Source: CBDTYW01 sp965364735
Lineage (GTDB): Bacteria; Actinomycetota; Nitriliruptoria; Nitriliruptorales; Nitriliruptoraceae
Reading direction: 5' to 3'
Length of the DNA stretch: 11,422 nt
NCBI GenBank assembly: GCA_965364735.1
Contig: CBDTYW010000106.1
Coordinates: forward strand, 1 to 11,422
A program made the position numbers and the translations under genes. The notes beneath the pieces were generated by a model. The model had not been told where the DNA came from. It saw only the letters and a program-made list of their open reading frames with translations, and ran no database searches. How positions within the stretch are numbered: position 1 is the stretch's first letter; each line of letters opens with the position of its first letter. Of the stretch, positions 1 through 6,860 are shown piece after piece.

Positions 1-693
1 GTCATCGGCGACGCCACCCAGCCGGGCACCGGCATCCCCGTCGCCCCGCGGCCACGAGCCACCGCGACCCGACCGGCGGTCACCGCTTCGCCGAGCGAGG
101 AGATCCTCGAGTCGTCTGGCGGCACGAGCGCGAGCTCAGGTCAGGACGGTCGATCGGCAGAGGGGTGGGTCGTGTCCGGACGCACCGGCGACGTCGTCGG
201 ACCCCAGGGCGCCGCGGTGCGGCGCTACACCGTCGAGGTCGAGCCAGGTGTCGAGGCAAGCGGGGCTTCGGCCAGCATCGCGTCGTTGGAGACGGCCGTC
301 GCGGCCGCGCTCGGCGACGAAGTCCGCTCGTGGTCGAAGACCATCGCCTTCCAGCAGGTCGCGGACACGCGGGCCGCCTCGATCCGGATCGTGCTCGCCA
401 CGCCGGACACGGTCGACCTCCACTGCGGGCGCGCGGGGATCGTCACCGCAGGTGAGCTGTCATGCTGGGACGGCAGCAGAGTCCTGCTGAACGCTTCGCG
501 CTGGGCTCGTGGCGCGGCGTCGTTCGGGCAGGACATCGCCGGCTACCGGACCCACCTCGTCAACCACGAGGTCGGCCATGCGCTCGGCCGGTCACATGCC
601 GGCTGCTCGGGTGACGGCCCGGCGCCGATCATGATGCAGCAGACGAACGGCGTCGGGACGTGCACCCCGAACCCGTGGCCCTTCCCGAGCTGA
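1..693 (+). CDS. DUF3152 domain protein, putative zinc metallopeptidase (5' end outside window)
   Basis: The frame is open from base 1 to the TGA at 691-693, so the gene begins upstream; the GTG at 172 is internal. About 230 residues are visible. The first 55 or so are rich in Ala, Pro, Ser, Thr and Gly, like a linker after an N-terminal membrane anchor that would lie outside the window. The rest matches the DUF3152 pattern: an RRYTVEVEPG segment, an RSW segment, then NHEVGHALGRSH (HEVGH at 565-579) and a C-terminal APIMMQQT...C.PNPWP block. HExGH followed by a further His resembles the zinc site of metzincin-like metallopeptidases, so an extracytoplasmic peptidase role is inferred; I know of no established substrate for this family. 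Family assignment is confident, enzymatic activity is not. It converges on the malic enzyme gene with three bases between stops. Confidence 0.85.
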   Translation, partial: VIGDATQPGTGIPVAPRPRATATRPAVTASPSEEILESSGGTSASSGQDGRSAEGWVVSGRTGDVVGPQGAAVRRYTVEVEPGVEASGASASIASLETAVAAALGDEVRSWSKTIAFQQVADTRAASIRIVLATPDTVDLHCGRAGIVTAGELSCWDGSRVLLNASRWARGAASFGQDIAGYRTHLVNHEVGHALGRSHAGCSGDGPAPIMMQQTNGVGTCTPNPWPFPS

Positions 694-703
694 ACGTCAG
701 CTC
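687..703. terminator. Candidate bidirectional terminator hairpin
   Basis: A perfect inverted repeat, GAGCTGA-ACG-TCAGCTC, with 7-bp arms and a 3-base centre, lies exactly between the convergent DUF3152 and malic enzyme genes. The left arm contains the plus-strand TGA stop (691-693) and the right arm the minus-strand stop (697-699). No T-run follows on either side, as is common in GC-rich actinobacteria, so termination is inferred only from position and symmetry. Confidence 0.4.
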
Positions 704-2106
704 CGGCAGACGCCCGCAGCCCTCGCCGCGGCAGCGACCGCAGCCCCGACGTTCGGGGCGACGCGCTCGTCGAAGACCTTCGGGACGATCCGTCCGGCGG
801 CGACCTCCTCGTCGGAGACGCACGCGGCGATCGCCTCGGCAGCGGCGACCTTCATCGACTCGGTGACCTTCATCGCACCGGCGTCGAGCGCCCCGCGGAA
901 GATCCCCGGGAAGGCGAGGACGTTGTTGATCTGGTTCGGGTAGTCGCTGCGGCCCGTGGCGATGACGGCGCCCTCGTTGTGGACGTCCTCGGGGAGGATC
1001 TCCGGGTCCGGGTTGGCCATCGCGAACACGATCGGCTGGTTCGCCATCTTGGCGACCTGCTCGGTCGTGACCAGGTTCGGCCCGGACACGCCGATGAAGA
1101 CGTCGGCTCCGTCGAGCAGCGACCCGAGGTCGCCGGTGACCTGCTCCGGGTTCGTCGAGTCGGCGAGACGCTGCTTGGCGACGTTGAGCCCCGTGCGCCC
1201 CTTGTGGATCGCACCCTGACGGTCCGCGACGACGATGTTCGTGCAGCCGGCCGCGTGCAGGATGTCGCTGATGGCGACACCCGCCGCACCCGCGCCCGCC
1301 ATGACGATCCGCAGGTCCGCGAAGTCCTTGTTGACGATCTTCACGGCGTTGCGGAGCGCAGCGAGCGTGACGACGGCGGTGCCGTGCTGGTCGTCATGGA
1401 AGACCGGGATGTCGAGCAGCTCCTGGAGGCGCTCCTCGATCTCGAAGCAGGCCGGGGCGGCGATGTCCTCGAGGTTGATCCCGCCGAACACCGGGGCGAT
1501 GAGGCGCACGGTCTCGATGATGACGTCGGTGTCGTTGGAGTCGATCGCGATCGGGAACGCGTCGACGCCCGCGAACGACTTGAAGAGGGCCGCCTTGCCC
1601 TCCATGACGGGCAGCGACGCTCCCGGACCGATGTCGCCGAGCCCGAGGACGGCCGTGCCGTCCGTCACGACCGCGACGCAGTTGCGCTTGATCGTGAGGT
1701 CGTGGATGCGTGCCGGGTTCTCGGCGATCTCGGTGCAAACGCGCGCGACGCCGGGCGTGTACGCCATCGACAGATCGTCGACGTCGCGAAGCGGCAGACG
1801 CGAGACGATGTCGAGCTTGCCGCCCTCGTGCGCGGCGAAGGTGCGGTCGGCGTGCTCGAGGACGGTGACGCCGTCCTCGTCCTGGATGCGCTGCAGCACG
1901 ATCGCCTGGTGCTCGACCGACTCGCAGTCGACGACCAGCTCCTCCACGAGCTCGTCGGTGTTGGAGCCGCTGAGCTCGAACCCGTCGAGGGAGCGGATGT
2001 TGCCGCGCGCCTCGCCGATGGCGGTGCAGAGCCTCCCCAACGTCCCGGGCCGGTGCTCGAGCCGTACGAGGAGACGCATGGAGAACGCAGCGGTGGGGAT
2101 GGGCAC
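697..2106 (-). CDS. NAD(P)-dependent malic enzyme with N-terminal ACT domain
   Basis: A protein of 469 residues that should convert malate to pyruvate and CO2 with reduction of NAD(P), linking the TCA cycle to pyruvate in the cytoplasm. Residues about 9-85 form an ACT-like domain (MRLLVRLEHRPGTLG), probably for allosteric control. The catalytic part follows: SMAYTPGV with Tyr117, GDIGPGASLPVMEGKAALFK with Lys171, NLEDI with Glu213/Asp214, HDDQHGT with Asp238/239, then the Rossmann motif GAGAAG (271-276), ANPDPE (364-369) and NQINN (391-395). All key residues are present, and the length fits bacterial short-form malic enzymes with an added ACT domain. An open frame runs up to 2172, but I chose the GTG at 2106 because GAAGG lies 7 bases before it and homologues begin close to this point. 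NAD or NADP preference cannot be decided by eye; Asp295 after the second strand mildly favours NAD. Confidence 0.93.
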   Translation of the reverse strand: MPIPTAAFSMRLLVRLEHRPGTLGRLCTAIGEARGNIRSLDGFELSGSNTDELVEELVVDCESVEHQAIVLQRIQDEDGVTVLEHADRTFAAHEGGKLDIVSRLPLRDVDDLSMAYTPGVARVCTEIAENPARIHDLTIKRNCVAVVTDGTAVLGLGDIGPGASLPVMEGKAALFKSFAGVDAFPIAIDSNDTDVIIETVRLIAPVFGGINLEDIAAPACFEIEERLQELLDIPVFHDDQHGTAVVTLAALRNAVKIVNKDFADLRIVMAGAGAAGVAISDILHAAGCTNIVVADRQGAIHKGRTGLNVAKQRLADSTNPEQVTGDLGSLLDGADVFIGVSGPNLVTTEQVAKMANQPIVFAMANPDPEILPEDVHNEGAVIATGRSDYPNQINNVLAFPGIFRGALDAGAMKVTESMKVAAAEAIAACVSDEEVAAGRIVPKVFDERVAPNVGAAVAAAARAAGVCRS

Positions 2107-2257
2107 AGCAGGACCTTCGTGAGCAGGCAGGGCACGGCAGCACGCTACTCCCACCGTGCGGCGGTGATGCATTCAGGCCGGGCCCTCGCCCTACGCTCGG
2201 CGGCGTCCGGGTGGGTTCGTCCACGCGGACGACCCCCGACGATGACTGGACGCCACC
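2107..2257. promoter_or_regulatory. Divergent intergenic region: malic enzyme / methyltransferase
   Basis: This 151-base gap separates two genes transcribed away from each other, so both promoters should be here. I see no convincing -35/-10 pair. The clearest structure is GCACGG (2132-2137) and CCGTGC (2154-2159), a 6-bp inverted repeat with a 16-base spacer, 26-53 bases before the malic enzyme start. It could be an operator but is short enough to be chance. Confidence 0.3.
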
Positions 2258-3085
2258 GTGGCGCGCACCTTCAGCGACAAGCTCGGACGATCCTTCACGC
2301 CCGAGCACCTGGAGCAGGTCGCCTGCTTCCGCTGCGACGATGAGGGCGCGGAGCTGTTCGCGGTCGACCCGTTCGCGGCGCGGCAGTGTCGGTCGTGCGG
2401 GCTCGTGTTCATCTCCCCGCGGCTCAACGAGGCGGGTCGCACGGCGCTCTACGACGCGCCGGAGTACTTCCAGGGGAAGGTCTACTCCGAAGGTGAGGAC
2501 TCTGACGAGGGCGGCATGGCCACCGCGCTGCAGCGCACCTGGATCTCGGGGCGTCTCGCGCTGCTCGCCGAGCATGGCGTGTCGACCGGCAACCTCGTCG
2601 AGGTCGGCTGCGCGTACGGGATGTTCGCTGAAGCCGCGATCGCCCAGGGCTTCTCGGTCTCGGCGGTCGAGTTCTCCGCCGACGGAGCCGAGCAGACCCG
2701 AGAGCGTCTCGGGATCGAGGTGCATCACGGTGAGCTGCTGACCTCCCCGCACGGCGAGGCCTCGGCCGACGTGCTGGTGGCGTGGGATGTTCTCGAGCAC
2801 GTCCCGAACCCGGCCGAGTTCCTCTCCCGCGCGTTCGAGGTCGTCCGCCCGGGTGGTGTCGTCGCGTTCTCGCTGCCGTACGTCACCTCGCTCCCAGCCC
2901 GCATGCTCAAGGGCCGCTGGTGGACGCTGCGCCCCGACGAGCACCTCTGGCACTTCAGCCCCGAGACCGTGACCCTGGCGCTCCGGGACGCGGGCTTCAA
3001 CCACGTCGACGTGATCACGTCTCCCGTCAAGAAGGAGAACGTCGGGCGTCTCGACTCGATGGTCGCCGTGGCCCGTCGCGACTGA
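2258..3085 (+). CDS. Class I SAM-dependent methyltransferase with N-terminal zinc ribbon
   Basis: A 275-residue protein. Residues 23-47 hold two CxxC pairs (CFRC at 23-26, CRSC at 44-47), a probable zinc ribbon. The SAM-binding Rossmann fold follows: motif I LVEVGCAYGMFAEAA (113-127), an acidic end of strand 2 at VEFS (137-140), DVLEHVPNP (177-185), VRPGGVVAFSLP (196-207), then the DEHLWHFSPETV segment and a final ALRDAGF helix. This layout is common in Methyltransf_23/11-type enzymes that act on small molecules or sugar intermediates. The substrate cannot be read from the sequence and no biosynthetic neighbours hint at it. The GTG at 2258 fits the start of the conserved part; its ribosome site is weak (ACTGGA about 8 bases upstream). 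It probably has its own promoter, since both neighbours are on the other strand. Confidence 0.85.
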   Translation: MARTFSDKLGRSFTPEHLEQVACFRCDDEGAELFAVDPFAARQCRSCGLVFISPRLNEAGRTALYDAPEYFQGKVYSEGEDSDEGGMATALQRTWISGRLALLAEHGVSTGNLVEVGCAYGMFAEAAIAQGFSVSAVEFSADGAEQTRERLGIEVHHGELLTSPHGEASADVLVAWDVLEHVPNPAEFLSRAFEVVRPGGVVAFSLPYVTSLPARMLKGRWWTLRPDEHLWHFSPETVTLALRDAGFNHVDVITSPVKKENVGRLDSMVAVARRD

Positions 3086-3116
3086 GGTCCCGGTCTTCGT
3101 GCGACGAGCTCAGTCG
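3079..3116. terminator. Candidate bidirectional terminator between convergent genes
   Basis: CGACTGAG (3079-3086) and CTCAGTCG (3109-3116) form a perfect 8-bp inverted repeat around a 22-base loop. The left arm contains the methyltransferase stop TGA (3083-3085) and the right arm the pentapeptide gene stop (3110-3112). The loop is long and no T-run follows, so this is a candidate only. Confidence 0.35.
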
Positions 3117-3709
3117 AGCCGCGCGCCGTTGGCGCTGGCCCAGTGGGCGGCCTGCATCATGTCGATGCGGGTGCGGTCCAGACGAATCCGGAACAGGTCG
3201 GTGTCGGAGACGTCGGCGCCTCGGAGATCCGTGTCGCGCAGCGTCGCCCCGGTGAGCGATGCCTGCGTGAGGTTGGTGTCACGCAGGTTCGCGTCGGTCA
3301 GGTCGGCGCCTTCGAGGTCCGCACCGGTGAAGTCGACGCCCGGCGCCTTGAGCTGCTTGAGGTCCTGGCCGTGCAGGTCGACGTAGGACCAGTTCCCGCC
3401 GTCGATGGTGATGCCCCAGAGCCGACAGTCGCTGAGCGCGGAGCCGAGCATCCGGCAACCGGTGAACTCGGTGCTCGACAGCGTCGACCCCGCGAACGAG
3501 CAGTTCGTGAACGAGCCGCCGTCGACCCTCGTCCCCGCGAGGTCGCAGGTCAGGATCTTGCAGTCGGTGAAGCTCACGTCGTGGAGCTCGAGCTCGCTGA
3601 GGTCGCAGTCGGTGAAGGTGCAGTCGCGGTAGACGCTCGCCTCGAGCTCGGCGGCCTCGAAGCGCCGCCCGGAGAAGCGTTCGCCGGCGACCTCGAGACG
3701 TTCGGTCAT
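3110..3709 (-). CDS. MfpA-like pentapeptide-repeat protein
   Basis: A 199-residue cytoplasmic protein made mostly of pentapeptide repeats A(D/N)LxX, for example FTDCDLSELEL (32-42) and TGADLEGADLTDANL (128-142). It should fold as a right-handed quadrilateral beta helix. The resemblance extends past the repeats to mycobacterial MfpA as I recall it: FTNCSFAGSTL, the CRMLGS...CRLW segment (85-98) and the C-terminal RIDMMQAAHWASANG (181-195), comparable to MfpA's ARVDVDQAVAFAAAHG; length is also similar. MfpA and Qnr proteins mimic DNA, bind gyrase and can protect it from fluoroquinolones. Many other pentapeptide proteins have no known role, so the gyrase link is inference from this match. The repeat pattern breaks at about 98-123. 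The start overlaps the upstream transporter stop as TGATG, with AAGGA (3718-3722) 8 bases before it, so translation is probably coupled. The conservon genes that often accompany mfpA are absent. Confidence 0.82.
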   Translation of the reverse strand: MTERLEVAGERFSGRRFEAAELEASVYRDCTFTDCDLSELELHDVSFTDCKILTCDLAGTRVDGGSFTNCSFAGSTLSSTEFTGCRMLGSALSDCRLWGITIDGGNWSYVDLHGQDLKQLKAPGVDFTGADLEGADLTDANLRDTNLTQASLTGATLRDTDLRGADVSDTDLFRIRLDRTRIDMMQAAHWASANGARLD

Positions 3710-5580
3710 CAGCTGGGTCCTTCGAGGTGGTCGTGTTGGAGCGCGAGCGCCCTGCCGCGGGCGGTGTCGACGCCACGCAGCATGGCGATCCCGAACACGA
3801 ACAGCAACGACAGCGCGAGCACCGCGGGGCGTGAGGAGTCGAAGATGGCGATCGCTCCCACGAAGATCAGCGGGCTGACGAAGGACGCGACCTTGCTGAG
3901 GATCGAGAACAGCCCGAAGAACTCGCCGGTCCGCGTCGGCGGGACGAGGCCTGAGTAGATCGATCGCGACAGCGCCTGCGATCCACCTTGGACCACGGAC
4001 ACGAGCCACGCGAGGCACCAGAACTCGATGACGGTGTCGAGCGCGAAGCCCCAGACGGCGATCACGAAGTACGCGCACAGCGCGAGCATCACCCCGGCGC
4101 GCGCGTCGAAGGACGTCACGAGTCGCTCGGGAAGCAGTCGTCCGACGAGCGCTGCCATGATCGCCAGGATGAACTGCAGCGCGAGCAGCAGCGCGAGGAT
4201 CGTTGCCAACGACGAGTCACGGGGCGGCGGGAGAACCTCGATGCCCTCGATCGTCAACAGCTCCGGGGCGGCGAAGATCTCCAGCTCGTGACGCCCTGCC
4301 GTCGGTGCCTGGACCTCGAACGTGAGGCCGGAGCGGACGACCGGTGAGCTCACGTCGAGGCCGAGCGGCCTGCCGTCGTCGTCGAGGAGCGCCTCGCCGT
4401 CGAGCCGCAGAGGCAGAGCTCCTCCGCCGGGCACGCCCTCGTAGGTGAGCTCGAGGTGCCGGCCGACCCAGCGGATCGTCGTCGCGTTGCTCGTGGTCGT
4501 GACGGCGTCGCTCGACGCGTCGACTCCACCCTGACCTGCGAACACCGGATCGTCGCTCACGTACGGGGCGTCTGCGAGGCCGGCGACGTCAGCCGGCAGC
4601 AGCAGCCGCCCGCCGATGCCGAGCAGCGGGACCGCGATGATGTTGAGCGCGAGGAACGCGATGCCCCAGCGCTTGCGTCGCCCGGTGGACGACGGCAGCC
4701 CGCCGAACAGCAGCGAGTACGGCACCCCGGTGAACTGGACGAGGAGGATCGCGAGCAGGAGCTCGGTGGTGCCGAACCCGAGCTCTGCGCCGTAGATCGC
4801 GGCGACACCGATGACGACGTTGATGCCGTCGTTGTAGAGCAGGTAGCCGAACGTGAACCGTCGCAGGTCCGGGAACGTCACGAGGTCGCGGAACATCTGC
4901 TTCGACGCGGCGATCGAGGTCCGGAGGCCGGCGGACCCCGCGCCTTGCACCGCCGGCGGCTCCGGGACGCGGCGCAGCAGCGGGATCGCGAACAGGACCC
5001 ACCACACCGCGACCGTCAGGAAGCTCAGCCGGACGCCGAGGTTGTCATCGGGCAGCAGGGTGATCATGGCGACGTTGATCGCGAGGAGGATCCCGCCGCC
5101 GAGGTAGCCGAACGCGTAGCCCTGCGCGGACACGCGGTCCTGCTCCGGTCCTGACGCCACGGCTGGCAGCAACGCGTCGTAGAAGACGTTCGCGATCCCG
5201 AACCCGAGGCGCCCGAGGACGAACAACACCGACGCGAGGAGCCAGTCGCCCTCGCCGATCAGCACGAGTGCGGCGGTGGCGGTCGCGCTGATCCCCATGA
5301 AGAGCGCGAGGAGACGCTTCTTCGCCGCGGCGAGATCTGAGTACGCACCGAGGACGGGGGACAGCAGCGCCGTCAGCACGACGGCGATCGAGGTGGTCAG
5401 CGTGAACGCCTGGGTGGCGCTGGCCGCCGACGGGAGCGTCGCGCCTGCCACGCGGGCGTAGTAGACCGGGAAGACCGCAGCGACGATCGTGGTGACGAAC
5501 GCCGACTCGGCCCAGTCGTAGAGGATCCACGCTCGCTGCTGACGACGGATCTCCGTCGGCTCGGTCGCTTCGCCGCCCAT
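3709..5580 (-). CDS. Major facilitator, UMF1/Atg22-like, with inserted ectodomain
   Basis: A 623-residue membrane transporter. The N-terminal half is typical: RAWILYDWAESAFVTT (16-31), six membrane helices to about 202, and FYDALLPAV (133-141). Helices 7 and 8 lie near 243-264 and 273-294. The C-terminal signature SVVQGGSQALSRSIYSGL (528-545) followed by TGEFFGLFS is characteristic of UMF1/Atg22-type major facilitators. Family members are usually about 420-480 residues. Here a hydrophobic helix (305-323) leads into about 130 non-membrane, beta-rich residues (327-456), and another helix (458-480) returns before the usual last helices. Positive loops at 300-304 and around 481-493 place the insert outside the cell. 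The substrate is unknown; drug or metabolite export is a guess. The ATG at 5580 has GGGAG 5 bases upstream; the longer open frame to 6057 is antisense to the nuclease-like gene. It is the first gene of an operon with the pentapeptide gene. Confidence 0.87.
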   Translation of the reverse strand: MGGEATEPTEIRRQQRAWILYDWAESAFVTTIVAAVFPVYYARVAGATLPSAASATQAFTLTTSIAVVLTALLSPVLGAYSDLAAAKKRLLALFMGISATATAALVLIGEGDWLLASVLFVLGRLGFGIANVFYDALLPAVASGPEQDRVSAQGYAFGYLGGGILLAINVAMITLLPDDNLGVRLSFLTVAVWWVLFAIPLLRRVPEPPAVQGAGSAGLRTSIAASKQMFRDLVTFPDLRRFTFGYLLYNDGINVVIGVAAIYGAELGFGTTELLLAILLVQFTGVPYSLLFGGLPSSTGRRKRWGIAFLALNIIAVPLLGIGGRLLLPADVAGLADAPYVSDDPVFAGQGGVDASSDAVTTTSNATTIRWVGRHLELTYEGVPGGGALPLRLDGEALLDDDGRPLGLDVSSPVVRSGLTFEVQAPTAGRHELEIFAAPELLTIEGIEVLPPPRDSSLATILALLLALQFILAIMAALVGRLLPERLVTSFDARAGVMLALCAYFVIAVWGFALDTVIEFWCLAWLVSVVQGGSQALSRSIYSGLVPPTRTGEFFGLFSILSKVASFVSPLIFVGAIAIFDSSRPAVLALSLLFVFGIAMLRGVDTARGRALALQHDHLEGPS

Positions 5581-5615
5581 GCGTGCTCCCGTCGACTGGA
5601 GGGTGAGCAAAGCAG

Positions 5616-5632
5616 GCGTGCGGAGCGCACGC
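5616..5632. promoter_or_regulatory. Palindrome at the middle of a divergent promoter region, candidate operator
   Basis: GCGTGCG-GAG-CGCACGC is a perfect inverted repeat with 7-bp arms and a 3-base centre. Its centre, base 5624, is within two bases of the midpoint of the 90-base gap (5581-5670) between the divergent transporter and EEP genes. That is where a dimeric repressor such as a TetR- or MarR-type protein could control both. No regulator gene lies next to it, and no clear -10/-35 elements are visible. Confidence 0.45.
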
Positions 5633-5670
5633 GGGGCATCCTCGGTCGTGGTGTCGAAGAGGAGCACGAC

Positions 5671-6483
5671 GTGTCGAGCAGCATCCGCATCGCGACCTGG
5701 AACCTGTGGTGGCGCTTCGGTGACCCCGAGGCCCGTCAGCCCCGGATCACGAAGGTGCTCCAGGAGGTTGACGCGGACATCGTCTGCCTCCAGGAGGTCT
5801 ACCTCAGCGAAGCCGATCAGCCCGACGATCAGGCGAAGCGGCTGACGGGCGAGCTCGGCCTCGCGGAGTTCCGATGGGCGGACGGATTCTTCTGGGACCG
5901 GTTCCACTTCGGCAACGCGGTCCTTTCGCGCTGGCCGATCACGAAGCACGCCATCACGCCGCTGCCCGTGAGCGAGCCTTCGAGCGAGGAGCAGCGCACG
6001 GTCCTGGTCTGCGAGGTCGAGCACCCTGATGGTCCGATCGTCGTCGCGACGACGCACCTGAACTTCAAGTGGGACCAGTCCGCCGACCGGCAGGTCCAGG
6101 CGGAGGCGATCTGCCAGGTCCTCGACGGCTGGCGCCCGTTCACGTTCCCGCCGATCCTCACCGGCGACCTCAACGCCGACCCGGACTCGGACGAGATCCG
6201 GATGCTCACGGGCCGCCGCGCCTCACCGGTCAAGGCGCTCGGGTTCTTCGACGCCTACGAGACCGCCGGCGTCGGCCCGGCGCCGACCTTCGCGCGGGAC
6301 AACCCGCTCACCCAACGCGTCGAGCCGGATCGACGCATCGACTACGTCCTCGTCGGCCACCCCATCGAGGGGCGCGGGGTCACCATGTCGGCCCGGCGCT
6401 TCGGTGACGTCGCGGTCGACGGGGGCTTCGCCTCCGACCACTACGGCGTCGTCGCCGACGTCAGGCTCGACGCGCAGCCATGA
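5671..6483 (+). CDS. Endonuclease/exonuclease/phosphatase (EEP) family hydrolase
   Basis: A 270-residue protein with every EEP (DNase I-like) catalytic motif in order: ATWNLWW with Asn11, CLQEVY with the metal ligand Glu42, GNAVLSRWPI (81-90), TTHLN with His129, TGDLNADPDSDEIR with Asp166 and Asn168, RRIDYVLV with Asp224, and the terminal SDHYGV with Asp256-His257. It should be a Mg-dependent phosphodiesterase or phosphatase. The family includes DNA repair nucleases, TDP2-like enzymes, sphingomyelinases and inositol phosphatases, and the substrate here cannot be decided. There is no signal peptide, so it is probably cytoplasmic. The GTG at 5671 is preceded by GAAGAGGAG about 8 bases upstream. 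It is divergent from the transporter across a palindrome and converges with a 55-codon gene, with nine bases between stops. Confidence 0.9.
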   Translation: MSSSIRIATWNLWWRFGDPEARQPRITKVLQEVDADIVCLQEVYLSEADQPDDQAKRLTGELGLAEFRWADGFFWDRFHFGNAVLSRWPITKHAITPLPVSEPSSEEQRTVLVCEVEHPDGPIVVATTHLNFKWDQSADRQVQAEAICQVLDGWRPFTFPPILTGDLNADPDSDEIRMLTGRRASPVKALGFFDAYETAGVGPAPTFARDNPLTQRVEPDRRIDYVLVGHPIEGRGVTMSARRFGDVAVDGGFASDHYGVVADVRLDAQP

Positions 6484-6492
6484 CGGGGCTGG

Positions 6493-6660
6493 TCAGGCAG
6501 CCAACGCGGGGGAGAGGTGGCGTCGCTCGGCGCGCCAGCCCGGGGCCAGCTCGTCGAGGGTGTCCTCGACGGCCGCCAGGTAGTCGTGCGGGGACTCGAA
6601 GACATGCGCCTTGCGCTTCGCGGTCTCGAAGACCTCACGTGCGTGTCGCTTGCTGGTCAT
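6493..6660 (-). CDS. Small basic hypothetical protein, 55 residues
   Basis: An uninterrupted frame from ATG at 6660 to TGA at 6493-6495. The protein begins MTSKRHAREVFETAKRK and ends RRHLSPALAA. It has a Lys/Arg-rich N-terminal half, an acidic middle (AAVEDTLDELAPGW, 29-42) and a basic tail, and is predicted mostly helical, with no signal peptide, membrane helix or Cys. The start has an excellent ribosome binding site: GAGGAG 7 bases before the ATG, among the best in the window. The frame fills the whole space after the EEP gene, and codon third positions are G/C-rich as in neighbouring genes. I do not recognise the family and assign no function. It is easily missed because it is so short. 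Confidence 0.72.
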   Translation of the reverse strand: MTSKRHAREVFETAKRKAHVFESPHDYLAAVEDTLDELAPGWRAERRHLSPALAA

Positions 6661-6860
6661 GATGCTGCTCCTCAGTTGCTCCCGTGGCTCGCAGGACGGA
6701 GTCTTCCAGCGTCGTGTGTCGGTGACGTTTCGCCCCGGTGAACCTCTTCGGTCGTCCGTGCGTCGATCCGGTGGCCGTGTGGGCGGTCGGTGAGCGCCGG
6801 GGCCAGTCCTGTCACACGTATCCTCGCGGTCATGCCGTTTCTCGATCGAGGCCCAACCGC
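6661..6860. promoter_or_regulatory. Divergent intergenic region: small gene / LCP gene
   Basis: This 200-base gap should hold promoters for both flanking genes. A TATCCT at 6819-6824, about 37 bases before the LCP start, is a plausible -10 element, but no fitting -35 is visible 16-18 bases upstream. Apart from the GAGGAG ribosome site of the small gene I see no repeat or structured RNA. In-frame codons upstream of 6861 exist for the LCP frame but do not resemble protein. Confidence 0.3.

Noticed and set aside
979..2343. A 454-codon plus-strand open frame opposite the malic enzyme.
   Set aside because: It is antisense to a gene with all malic enzyme motifs; the product is Arg/Asp/Val-rich low-complexity, typical of GC-rich shadow frames.
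3710..4078. N-terminal extension of the pentapeptide frame up to 4078.
   Set aside because: This part lies in a shifted frame over the transporter's C-terminal end and is Arg-rich, without pentapeptide repeats; the ATG at 3709 has a ribosome site.
5581..6057. N-terminal extension of the transporter frame up to 6057.
   Set aside because: It is antisense to the EEP gene and contains no membrane or family sequence; the ATG at 5580 has its own ribosome site and starts the conserved part.
6475..6502. Possible hairpin between the EEP gene and the small gene (GGCTG pairing with CAGCC on either side).
   Set aside because: The two 5-bp alternatives exclude each other and are no stronger than expected by chance in GC-rich DNA.
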